A stretch of 64,000 nt of DNA from Phocaeicola dorei (GTDB lineage Bacteria > Bacteroidota > Bacteroidia > Bacteroidales > Bacteroidaceae), in contig NZ_CP046176.1 in NCBI RefSeq assembly GCF_013009555.1, forward strand, positions 1,643,501 to 1,707,500, in the 5' to 3' direction. The notes below the pieces were generated by a model. The model was not told the origin of the DNA and did no database searches. It saw only the letters and a program-made list of their open reading frames with translations. A program made the position numbers and the translations under genes. Position 1 is the stretch's first letter. The number at the start of each line of letters is the position of its first letter. Of the stretch, positions 30,668 through 39,015 are shown one piece after another.

Positions 30668-32398
30668 TTATTCTACCCATTCTTTGATGGCTTGTGAAGG
30701 ATCAGGATTTAAAACTGCACCTTTGTTGAATACATTTTCATAAAGACTGATAAAGATATTCATCCAGGGCGCACAGTAGCCTTCTATTGAATTAAATCGA
30801 TATCCGATAGGAGCATTAGTACCTGGATAACCACGAACAACTTGTAACTCTAACCGTTTGTAATCCCAAAAGATGATCCCTTCACCCCAGAATTCAATAC
30901 GTTTCTGTTCAACAACCTTCTTTTGAAACTCTTTTAGATCATTTACTTTACATGTATAGCTACCCACAGAAGTATTATAACGAAATGTATTTACGAAATC
31001 TTCTAATTTAGAAATACCGGCTGCTAATCCTTGGCTCATTCCTATTGCTTCGGCTTCAATTAAATACATTTCCTCTATACGCATTAACGGATAGTCAACG
31101 GCAGCTCCGATTGTATAATCGTTCATTTCTCCATTTTTAGGTCGGAATTTGATACCTGTATATGGAGGCATATCAGCGAAATCATCATCGGTCAACAAAG
31201 TTTTATATTTAGTTCCGGGAGCTTTGTGTGCATCTTCAGGAGCAATCCAAGTTGTTTTTCGCCAGTCTGCATTTGGTATTTGATCGAACAATTTTTTGCC
31301 GATAAGCTTGTATCCTTGCCATTTTCGGTTACCGTAACCGAAAGTTTGTTCAGGACACATGCTTCCGGCAAAGTTGAGCCAATAGCTATGTACATCCTCG
31401 GTAGTCATGATGGATCCCCATACCCATGAATTGGTTAGTACACTGTTGAAGCCGGTAGTATAGCTGTCTCCACCAAACCATTCCTTTTCGGTCAGAGGCA
31501 TTGCTCCGCTTTCGTTAATGACTTTGCGTGCGTATTCGGCTGCTTTAGTGAAACAAGTTTCTTTTGATGCAATGTTTAAATCTGTATTGTTGTTTAGGGT
31601 GTTGAGATCTTCAGGGTAAAGTTCGAAACGAGATCCCATTTCCAGCCACATACGTGCCATCAGACCATGGACAACCGGGGTACAGGGCAAGTTTTTGGTT
31701 GGGCGTTGATAATCACTCAAAAGCTCCTCAGCTGAGGCTAGATCATCTAATATGAATTTGTATACGGCATAGAAGGGAGCACGTGGATTATTACGCCCTT
31801 CTTCTTCTGTGGTTTCATCGGTAATAATGGGTACGGTTATGCCATATAAATTTTTACTGGCTGCTTCTGCATCTAATTTCTCTACTCCTGTTTTTTTATA
31901 TTCATACATTCGGACTAAGTCCATGTATATCATGGCTCTATAAGATAGGCATATACCTTTATAATACTTGTTTTCGGGTGCATCATCTGCTTTTTCTAAA
32001 GCACTCAGTGCATTATTTACATTATTCAGAAACTTGTAGTTATAATACCAAATGGTATTGACAACATCAGCATCACCCAAATCATTACATACTCCATAAG
32101 TATCAAAAAAGTCAAATTTGGGTTCGTGGCAGAAGAAGTCTTCGCATGCACTTTCTCTGATTAAATTATATCCACTATATCCAAAATCATGATAAAATTG
32201 TGGACCGTAACTTCTAAATGCATTAATAAATGCGACTACTGAGTTTACCATTGCGCTGATAGCTTGGTCAGATTTTCCTATTTGGTCTATGGTAGCTGTG
32301 CTACTTTCTGGAAATACCTCTTCGATACAACTGTTTAAGCTTAATGCTGATGACAGACATGCAGCAATCGTTAGTTTGGTAATATATTTCTTTTTCAT
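30668..32398 (-). CDS. SusD/RagB-family outer-membrane lipoprotein
   Basis: This 576-residue lipoprotein has a signal peptide ending in LSLNSC. The N-terminal SusD-like helices and the C-terminal RagB region (for example YPLMRIEEMYLIEAEA and RIEFWGEGIIFWDYKRL) are clear. SusD proteins sit on the cell surface as a lid on the SusC transporter and bind the glycan or peptide substrate. It lies 23 bases downstream of the susC-like gene. No glycoside hydrolase, sensor or ECF/anti-sigma gene adjoins the pair, so the substrate cannot be inferred. Confidence 0.95.
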   Translation of the reverse strand: MKKKYITKLTIAACLSSALSLNSCIEEVFPESSTATIDQIGKSDQAISAMVNSVVAFINAFRSYGPQFYHDFGYSGYNLIRESACEDFFCHEPKFDFFDTYGVCNDLGDADVVNTIWYYNYKFLNNVNNALSALEKADDAPENKYYKGICLSYRAMIYMDLVRMYEYKKTGVEKLDAEAASKNLYGITVPIITDETTEEEGRNNPRAPFYAVYKFILDDLASAEELLSDYQRPTKNLPCTPVVHGLMARMWLEMGSRFELYPEDLNTLNNNTDLNIASKETCFTKAAEYARKVINESGAMPLTEKEWFGGDSYTTGFNSVLTNSWVWGSIMTTEDVHSYWLNFAGSMCPEQTFGYGNRKWQGYKLIGKKLFDQIPNADWRKTTWIAPEDAHKAPGTKYKTLLTDDDFADMPPYTGIKFRPKNGEMNDYTIGAAVDYPLMRIEEMYLIEAEAIGMSQGLAAGISKLEDFVNTFRYNTSVGSYTCKVNDLKEFQKKVVEQKRIEFWGEGIIFWDYKRLELQVVRGYPGTNAPIGYRFNSIEGYCAPWMNIFISLYENVFNKGAVLNPDPSQAIKEWVE

Positions 32399-32421
32399 AT
32401 TTTTGATTGTTTATGTGTTGA

Positions 32422-35400
32422 TTAGAATTGTAAACTTAGACCGGCGGAGAATGCGCGTACGGCTGAATATTCTCCGGATGAATCTTTATTTCCGTTCCAT
32501 GTTACGCGTGAATCGAAACCTTTTCTTTTTGACCAATAATAAACATTGTCGCAGGCCACATAAATGCGCAGATTAGTTAGATATAGACTTCTAAGTGTTT
32601 TTTTTGAAAAAGTATATCCTAATTGAATGTTTTGAATACTTATGGAAGATGCATTAGTTAGAAACCTGTCGGATGTTTTTACACTGTACAGGTCATTGAA
32701 TTGCCATTGTGGAATATCACTTTGAGTATTCTCCGGGCTCCATGCTTTATAAATATCTTTGTGAACATTATATCCTAAATGAGTTGAAGTAGGAGGTGAC
32801 ATTAATGCTTGGTAACCATAGTCGTATGCCTGACCTCCTATACTGTAGTTTATTTGTGCAGAGAAATCAAAACCATAAAATGAAAGAGAGGTATTGATAC
32901 CACCGTATAGGTCTGGAACAGCGTCACCACATAAGTATAGATCAGCTTGAGAATAGGTTGTTGTTGTTTTCATCTCACCGGTTTGCTTATCTGTATAATA
33001 CCATTGTGGTTTGCCTTCTTCGGACACACCTGCATATTTTTGAACATAGTTAGTATACATTGGAAGTCCTTCTCCGTAATAATACAGACCGTTTACATAA
33101 CCGGCATGTCCATCTATAATGTCTGTTTTTTTACTTTCTGCAAGACGGCTGATCTTATTTCTATAATGTGTTGCATTAAAGCCAATATTCCATGTTACGT
33201 TTCTAGTCTTGACTGGTATATATTTTAAATCAATTTCAACACCTTTGTTATTCATGTCGCCAATATTGTCATAATAGCCTGAGTACCCTAATGATAAAGG
33301 TACGGAAAAACGGTTAAGCATATCAGTTGTTCTGCGATTGAAATATTCTATGCTACCACTTAATCTGCCTTTTAATAGTTCGAATTCTATACCTAAATTT
33401 ATATTTGTATTGGTTTCCCAGGTAATATTTTTATTTCCTTTTCTGGAAAAACCTAATGATAACTCATTATTGCTGTTATTGATATTGTAAGTATCTACAT
33501 ATAAGAAATCGTCTATTCTGTCGTTACCCTGTTGACCTACAGAAAACTTTAGTTTTAATAAATCGAGCCATTTAATGTCATCCAACCATTTTTCTTTGGT
33601 AAGAATCCAAGCAGTTCCCACAGAGTAGAAATTACCCCAGCGATTATCCGGGTGGAAGCGGGAAGAGGCATCGCGCCGATAAGAAAGTTGGAAAAAATAT
33701 TTGCCGTCATAGTCGTACATACCTCGGAATAAATATCCTTCAGTATTGTATTTGCTCTTATAGGATGACTCATCGTTGGTACCACTGATGGCACCGTTTA
33801 ATTCTTGATTCTGAAAAAAAGAGAACATACTGTTTTTGGCTGCGTATAATTCTTCATAAACGTTATTAAAGCTTTCATGACCTGCCATCAATGAAACGTT
33901 ATGTAATCCGAAGCTATGATTATAATTTAATATTTGTTGTAGGTTGAGGGTTGTTCGACGCCAATGCTGGACATTGATGCTTCCATTCAAGGAATTTGCT
34001 GTTCCATAAAAAGGATTTAAAGCATTTTTGTACCGGCTGTCACGTATCGAAGTGCCTGCATTGAATGTGAATTTGAAGTCTTTCAGGAAATTAATATCTA
34101 TAAATGCGTCTCCATTCAAAGTATTTGCAGAGGTGTTATATGTATCAAGCTGACTTAATTTTATTCCGTTAGAGTTCGGGTTGATGGGACGGTTTAGAGG
34201 ACCTTGGTTGGATACTCCGAAATCGTACATGTCACCATTTTTATCCTGCATGATCTTACCATTTGTATCACGTAGGTAAAGCGGATATATAGGGGCTGTA
34301 TTGAATGCCTGGGCAAAGCCGCCGGCCGCTGCATTCTGTATTGAGTGTGTATAACTGATATTGGCACCAAATCTCATCCATGGTTTAGCCTGGTAAGTCG
34401 TTTTCAGACGACCGGTAATACGATTATAGTCAGAACCTTGTGCGATGCCATCTTCATCTAGATATCCGAAAGAAGCATAGATTTGCGCTTTGTCACTTCC
34501 ACCGGAAATATTGACATTATATTCCTGGCGTAAAGCTGTATGGTATGTGGCATCAACCCAATTATCGGGAGTGAGATAATAACCGTTTACTATCCGTCCT
34601 AATTTTGCATTAGGATTAAGAAGACCGTTTTTACCAATCAGATATTCTCCTTCAGGATATGAATATACGTTGTAGGATAAACCGCCGGTTTGGCTGTTGG
34701 TTCCTATCATATTAGTATTTGCGCTGACATATGCTTGGTCAGGGGTTTGTCCTTGGGCATTTAAATAATAATTGTATAATGCTTTATAGTGTGCTTGATA
34801 ATATTCTCCTGGATCTTTTATGTAGTCATATTCTATTTCACCACGGGTATTGGCACTCCATTTAGCGTCTACTGTGATTTTTGCATCGCCTGCTTTGGCT
34901 GATTTTGTTGTTATAATTATGACACCGTTAGCACCTCGAGCACCATAAAGAGCTGTGGATGCTGCATCTTTTAGTACAGAAATAGATTCTACATCTGCTG
35001 GATTGATGTTATTCCATCCTCCTTCGTATGGCATACCGTCTAATACGATGAGGGGATCTGTTTTTGCGCTCATTGAACTGATGCCACGTATCAGAATGCT
35101 TGGAGTTTCGCCAGGCTGTCCATTTGTCATTGTCATTTGTAGGCCTGCCACTTGTCCAGATAAACTTTCTATGACATTAGTAACCGGACGTTTAGTTATT
35201 TGTTCTGTATGAATCATTTTTGCAGATCCTGTAAAAGCTGATTTTTTTGCAGTACCATAAGCAACTACCAAAACTTCTTCCATCACTTCTGTTGTTGAAG
35301 TCATAACAATTTTCATTTCCGGCTTGATGGTTACTTCTTGGGTTTCCATTCCAATGAAAGAAACAATAATTGTTTTGTTGGTAGGTGAGATGTTTGTAAG

Positions 35401-35583
35401 TGTAAACTGACCATTGATGTCGGTGATTGTTCCATTGGTTGTTCCTTTTACCAATACGGAAGCTCCGATTACCGGTTCGTTGTTTTCGCTTGAGATAACG
35501 GTTCCTTTCACTGTTACCTGTGCTTGTGCATGGCTTATTCCTACGAATAAGCATACGAATAGTAGTAATAGTGTCTTTTTCAT
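32422..35583 (-). CDS. SusC/RagA-family TonB-dependent outer-membrane transporter
   Basis: This 1053-residue protein has a signal peptide (LLLLFVCLFVGISHAQA), a carboxypeptidase-regulatory-like domain (about residues 22-98), a TonB box region (EEVLVVAYGTAKKS) and a plug domain (about 110-225, with LSGQVAGLQM and SISVLKDAASTALYGARGANG). A 22-strand barrel follows, ending in an aromatic F residue (SLQF). It imports large substrates through the outer membrane with its SusD partner. A strong promoter is visible upstream. No STN domain is present, so it is not the trans-envelope signalling type. Confidence 0.96.
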   Translation of the reverse strand: MKKTLLLLFVCLFVGISHAQAQVTVKGTVISSENNEPVIGASVLVKGTTNGTITDINGQFTLTNISPTNKTIIVSFIGMETQEVTIKPEMKIVMTSTTEVMEEVLVVAYGTAKKSAFTGSAKMIHTEQITKRPVTNVIESLSGQVAGLQMTMTNGQPGETPSILIRGISSMSAKTDPLIVLDGMPYEGGWNNINPADVESISVLKDAASTALYGARGANGVIIITTKSAKAGDAKITVDAKWSANTRGEIEYDYIKDPGEYYQAHYKALYNYYLNAQGQTPDQAYVSANTNMIGTNSQTGGLSYNVYSYPEGEYLIGKNGLLNPNAKLGRIVNGYYLTPDNWVDATYHTALRQEYNVNISGGSDKAQIYASFGYLDEDGIAQGSDYNRITGRLKTTYQAKPWMRFGANISYTHSIQNAAAGGFAQAFNTAPIYPLYLRDTNGKIMQDKNGDMYDFGVSNQGPLNRPINPNSNGIKLSQLDTYNTSANTLNGDAFIDINFLKDFKFTFNAGTSIRDSRYKNALNPFYGTANSLNGSINVQHWRRTTLNLQQILNYNHSFGLHNVSLMAGHESFNNVYEELYAAKNSMFSFFQNQELNGAISGTNDESSYKSKYNTEGYLFRGMYDYDGKYFFQLSYRRDASSRFHPDNRWGNFYSVGTAWILTKEKWLDDIKWLDLLKLKFSVGQQGNDRIDDFLYVDTYNINNSNNELSLGFSRKGNKNITWETNTNINLGIEFELLKGRLSGSIEYFNRRTTDMLNRFSVPLSLGYSGYYDNIGDMNNKGVEIDLKYIPVKTRNVTWNIGFNATHYRNKISRLAESKKTDIIDGHAGYVNGLYYYGEGLPMYTNYVQKYAGVSEEGKPQWYYTDKQTGEMKTTTTYSQADLYLCGDAVPDLYGGINTSLSFYGFDFSAQINYSIGGQAYDYGYQALMSPPTSTHLGYNVHKDIYKAWSPENTQSDIPQWQFNDLYSVKTSDRFLTNASSISIQNIQLGYTFSKKTLRSLYLTNLRIYVACDNVYYWSKRKGFDSRVTWNGNKDSSGEYSAVRAFSAGLSLQF

Positions 35584-35619
35584 AATGTTTGTAATAGATT
35601 TGTAAGTTTATGGTTTGCA

Positions 35620-35650
35620 CAAACCTAGGAATAAAATCTAATAAATCAAA
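35620..35650 (-). promoter_or_regulatory. Promoter of the susC/susD pair
   Basis: On the minus strand TTTG (35650-35647), a 19-base spacer and TAGGTTTG (35627-35620) match the Bacteroides primary-sigma consensus TTTG-N19-TAnnTTTG. The susC start lies 36 bases downstream. The rest of the 272-base gap holds only the hairpin at 35795-35828. Confidence 0.75.
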
Positions 35651-35794
35651 ATATTTTTGATGGTAAATGTTTAAAAATAAAAGCATATTCTAATCAATGT
35701 AACAAAAACTTAATAAGCAAGAAAATTAACTTGTTTTTATAAAAGAAGCATCTTAAGCATTTTGTCGTTTCGCTGAACTTTTTAAATACAAAAA

Positions 35795-35828
35795 TCCCCA
35801 AATCTAAGTTGATTGATAGATTTGGGGA
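35795..35828 (-). terminator. Terminator of the second ECF cluster
   Basis: An 11-bp stem (TCCCCAAATCT, 35795-35805; complement 35818-35828) with a 12-base loop lies 27 bases after the last gene on the minus strand, followed by T residues in the transcript. Confidence 0.8.
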
Positions 35829-35855
35829 AAAAGTTAGAAATATCTCTTGTTGCTT

Positions 35856-36302
35856 TTATTTTTTTTGAGATTGGTGCATAATTTTTAAGATATCACGGTG
35901 GAATTTAATCTCTGCACGTTGCAACTTATATATTTTCTTGGGAGATAAGATTTTTTTAAAGCGCTGTAGATATTCCAAATCCAATTTATCGGCTTCAATC
36001 CTTGCTTTGACAATACCTTCTATAATTTGTTCGTATTCGGCATCGGTTGTTTTAGGATTTTTGCCTTTGCGTGCTTGCTCCCATGCTTTATCATTTACTG
36101 TTTTTTTACGGTCTTGTAATTCGAAGTAGATAGGGAAGAATTTAGTGGCCTCTTCTTGCGTTATTTCTGCTTTGTGCGTGAGATATGCTTCTTGTCTAGC
36201 TCTGAATTCTTCTTTGGTGAAACCAGGTTTCTTTTTGTCTTGCGCCTGTAGCGAAATGCTTATATATAAAGTGATAAGCAAGGTTACCAGTCTTTGTATC
36301 AT
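35856..36302 (-). CDS. Periplasmic helical protein (Spy/CpxP-like)
   Basis: This 148-residue protein has a signal peptide ending in SLQAQ and a basic, mostly helical body (EITQEEATKFFPIYFELQDR, then LSPKKIYKLQRAEIKFHRDI). The pattern resembles the LTxxQ helices of Spy/CpxP chaperones. It is third in an operon after an ECF sigma factor and a membrane protein. It could act as a periplasmic sensor or chaperone for that sigma system; this is inferred from position and general composition. Confidence 0.65.
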   Translation of the reverse strand: MIQRLVTLLITLYISISLQAQDKKKPGFTKEEFRARQEAYLTHKAEITQEEATKFFPIYFELQDRKKTVNDKAWEQARKGKNPKTTDAEYEQIIEGIVKARIEADKLDLEYLQRFKKILSPKKIYKLQRAEIKFHRDILKIMHQSQKK

Positions 36303-36313
36303 GTGGTTATTAT

Positions 36314-36691
36314 TTAATTATACATATCTGAATTTGCATCTGTCAAGTATTGATAGAGCGTATAATCATCCATCATGGAATGATCTAAAATCGTTTCAAT
36401 ATATTCGTCTGAGAATTGTTCAGTTTCCGCTGCTGTAAAAATAGGAGTGTCTTGTTTAGGGGGACCTACAACAACTCTGACGCTGAACATCAATCCACAA
36501 AACATAGCTGCCATATATATCCAAGGCTTGATACGTTGCCAAGTAGTTATTGTTTCTTGCGGAGTAGAAGTTTGTTCCTTCTCCGGCAATTTATTCATCA
36601 ACTCTTTTGAGAAGTTGTCGAAATAACCTTCGGGTACCATGAATGGATTTTTTGTCCCGCATTTTTTTAATAGTTCATCTTCTTCCTTCAT
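36314..36691 (-). CDS. Probable membrane anti-sigma-type protein
   Basis: This 125-residue protein has a cytoplasmic N-terminal segment (EDELLKKCGTKNPFMVPEGYF), one membrane helix (about residues 53-72) and an acidic outer domain. It sits between an ECF sigma gene (44 bases upstream) and the Spy-like gene (11 bases downstream). That layout fits an anti-sigma factor, though no zinc motif is present. The role is inferred. Confidence 0.65.
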   Translation of the reverse strand: MKEEDELLKKCGTKNPFMVPEGYFDNFSKELMNKLPEKEQTSTPQETITTWQRIKPWIYMAAMFCGLMFSVRVVVGPPKQDTPIFTAAETEQFSDEYIETILDHSMMDDYTLYQYLTDANSDMYN

Positions 36692-36735
36692 AGTGGTTCT
36701 CCTTTCTTTGTTAGATACATTTCTTTTAAAAAGGT

Positions 36736-37287
36736 TTAAAGGTATTCTTTTAAAAAGTTCTCTATTTTTTTCACTGCATGGTGGTAGGAGGCTTTCAGTG
36801 CTCCTATACTTGTTCCTAATATTTCAGACATGTCTTCATATTTCATTTCTTGAAAGTATTTTAAATTGAATACTATACGCTGCTTTTCAGGGAGTGTCAG
36901 TAATGCCTTTTGAAATAATATTTGAGTTTCATCTCCATTAAAATATGTATCACTTTCCAGTTTGTTCACCATATCTGCATCAGCGTCGTCTATGGATAAT
37001 TGGTTGGTGGCACGTTGTTTATTTAAAAAGGTTAAGCATTCATTCAAAGCTATGCGGTAAAGCCAGGTTGACATTTTGGCTTCGGCACGAAAATACTCTA
37101 GATTAGTCCATGCTTTGATAAATGTATTCTGTAACAGATCATTGGCATCTTCATGAGAAAGTACCATCCGGCGTATCTGCCAATATAGCTGTTCGCTGTA
37201 TTCGTTGACAATACATTCGAAGGCTTCTTTTTGTCGTGCCGGGTCCTGTAATAAAGCTATTATTTCTTTCTCATTATAAGTGTTCAT
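36736..37287 (-). CDS. ECF sigma factor (second in window)
   Basis: This 183-residue protein carries region 2 (about residues 25-90, HEDANDLLQNTFIKAWTNL and MSTWLYRIALNECL) and region 4 (about 125-180, LPEKQRIVFNLKYFQEMKYE, then LGTSIGALKASYHHA). It is followed by a membrane protein and a periplasmic helical protein on the same strand. The gap to rnz is 33 bases, so read-through from rnz is possible. No mirror-image promoter like that of the first ECF gene is seen here. Confidence 0.92.
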   Translation of the reverse strand: MNTYNEKEIIALLQDPARQKEAFECIVNEYSEQLYWQIRRMVLSHEDANDLLQNTFIKAWTNLEYFRAEAKMSTWLYRIALNECLTFLNKQRATNQLSIDDADADMVNKLESDTYFNGDETQILFQKALLTLPEKQRIVFNLKYFQEMKYEDMSEILGTSIGALKASYHHAVKKIENFLKEYL

Positions 37288-37320
37288 GTTCCTATTTTTT
37301 AATTAGATATCCGGTTTATG

Positions 37321-38250
37321 TTATGGTTTAATGGATTCTATTGAAATTTTTAATGTTTCCCGTGCAAGTAGAGTGTTAGGAAAAATATCCGATGCTTCCT
37401 GTAACAATATGCTTTCATCTTCGTAGCGGGCTGAAAAATGTCCTATAAGAAGTTGTTTTACTTTTGCGGTACGGGCGATTTCTCCAGCCTGTGAAGCAGT
37501 TGTGTGAAAGGTTTCTTTCGCACGGGCTTGTTCGCTTTGTGCAAAGGTGGCTTCATGAAATAACAGGTCCACTCCGTATATTTGTTCTATGATACGTGGC
37601 AAATAAATAGTATCTGAACAATAGGCATATCGGCGGGGAAGGGCAGAAGGGATAGTCAATTTGTTGTTTGGTACTATTTTTCCGTCCGGTAATGTGTAAT
37701 CGGCGCCATTCTTTATCCGGTTGAGTTCGTATACGGGGATTTCATAAAAGTCAATCATGTCGCGACGAATATGGGCGGGAGTCTGTTTCTCTGAAAAGAG
37801 GAATCCGCATGTTGGTATCCGATGACGTAAGGGAATTGTTTCTATGGTTAGCGAACGGTCGTCATAAATTATTTCAGCTTTGCCCGGATCAAAAGTTTGG
37901 AAAACGACTTTGTAACTCATACCTTTGCAAAAAAAGTCGAGTTGCGGAGTAAGAAGACGTTCTAATTCTGCATGACAGTGAATATAGAGTGTGGCTGTCC
38001 TTCCCAGCATACCGAAAGTTGATATCAGTCCCATTAGTCCGAAACAATGATCGCCATGCAAATGTGAAATGAATATATGGTTTAGCCGGGTGAATTTCAG
38101 TTTTGATTTGCGTAATTGCATTTGTGCTCCTTCACCACAGTCTATCATAAATAGTTTTTCACGGATATTTACGACTTGTGAGGTCGCAAAATGCCGTGTG
38201 GTCGGCAATGCTGACCCGCATCCTAATATATGTACTTCAAATTTCTCCAT
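37321..38250 (-). CDS. rnz: Ribonuclease Z
   Basis: This 309-residue metallo-beta-lactamase-fold enzyme trims tRNA 3' ends. The zinc motif HLHGDH lies at residues 63-68, preceded by MIDCGEGAQMQL. The C-terminal HFSARY-type motif (LLIGHFSARYED) and the flexible-arm region (about 160-190) match RNase Z. Length is normal for the short form. It lies downstream of the cold-shock gene, separated by a small hairpin. Confidence 0.94.
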   Translation of the reverse strand: MEKFEVHILGCGSALPTTRHFATSQVVNIREKLFMIDCGEGAQMQLRKSKLKFTRLNHIFISHLHGDHCFGLMGLISTFGMLGRTATLYIHCHAELERLLTPQLDFFCKGMSYKVVFQTFDPGKAEIIYDDRSLTIETIPLRHRIPTCGFLFSEKQTPAHIRRDMIDFYEIPVYELNRIKNGADYTLPDGKIVPNNKLTIPSALPRRYAYCSDTIYLPRIIEQIYGVDLLFHEATFAQSEQARAKETFHTTASQAGEIARTAKVKQLLIGHFSARYEDESILLQEASDIFPNTLLARETLKISIESIKP

Positions 38251-38290
38251 CGTTACAAAGATACTATCTTTTTTGAATGGAAAATAAAAA

Positions 38291-38308
38291 ATGCCGTAAA
38301 AACGGCAT
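38291..38308 (-). terminator. Hairpin after the cold-shock gene
   Basis: A 7-bp stem ATGCCGT / ACGGCAT with a 4-base loop lies 13 bases past the stop of the cold-shock gene; the minus-strand transcript continues with TTTTTT. Confidence 0.65.
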
Positions 38309-38320
38309 TATAGGATTGAA

Positions 38321-38767
38321 CTATTTCTTAAGTTTTATTTTCACAGCATTCATACCACGTGACCCTTTTTCTAGTTCAAAAGTCACGATGTTATTTTCTA
38401 TGATATTGTCTATCAGTCCACTAATATGAAAGAAGTATTTCTCTGCATTCTTCAAATCTTTTACAAATCCATATCCTTTGGATACATTGAAGTGCTCTAT
38501 TCTTCCTTCATGTACTAGTTCTATCGGTTCTTCAGTTCTACGAGGAGTTGAAACTTCAATGGTGGACATATCCACTTCTTGTGGTTTATTATTAGAAATG
38601 GGAGGAGTATCGGTTATCATACCGTTCTCGTCCACATAGGCAATCATATCTTCGAAGGAGGATGTGCCGTTATTTTTTCTTTCTTCTTTTTTCTGCTGTT
38701 TTGCTAAACGCTTTTCTTGTTTTTTCTTTTCCAGATCTCGTTTGGTAAATGAAATAGGTTTCGCCAT
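38321..38767 (-). CDS. Cold-shock-domain RNA-binding protein
   Basis: This 148-residue protein has a basic, lysine-rich N-terminal helix (about residues 9-35) and a C-terminal cold-shock domain (about 80-147). RNP motifs GYGFVKDL and YFFHIS are clear. It likely binds single-stranded nucleic acids in the cytoplasm as an RNA chaperone. The N-terminal extension distinguishes it from the short CspA type and is common in Bacteroidetes. The 248-base gap before it to rpsA holds the rpsA terminator and nothing else I recognise. Confidence 0.88.
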   Translation of the reverse strand: MAKPISFTKRDLEKKKQEKRLAKQQKKEERKNNGTSSFEDMIAYVDENGMITDTPPISNNKPQEVDMSTIEVSTPRRTEEPIELVHEGRIEHFNVSKGYGFVKDLKNAEKYFFHISGLIDNIIENNIVTFELEKGSRGMNAVKIKLKK

Positions 38768-38961
38768 TTGATTCTTTTTAAATTAGTAATATACAGTCCG
38801 ACCTGCTAAGGGGAAGTGTATGGAATTAATAATGAGGTAATAAGAAAACGGGGGAGAAGTCGTTGTGAAATACTAACTCGAAATTTTATTACTCTATAAA
38901 GATACGGTTTTATTACGGATATCCCATAGAATATTTTCCTTTTTAAGAAATAATGGCATAA

Positions 38962-38993
38962 AAAAGGATGCATTTTAATAAATGCATCCTTTT
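38962..38993 (-). terminator. Terminator of rpsA
   Basis: A perfect 14-bp stem (AAAAGGATGCATTT, 38962-38975; complement 38980-38993) with a 4-base loop lies 22 bases after the rpsA stop; the minus-strand transcript ends in TTTT. Confidence 0.85.
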
Positions 38994-39015
38994 GGCTTAT
39001 CTTGAAGTAAACTGA

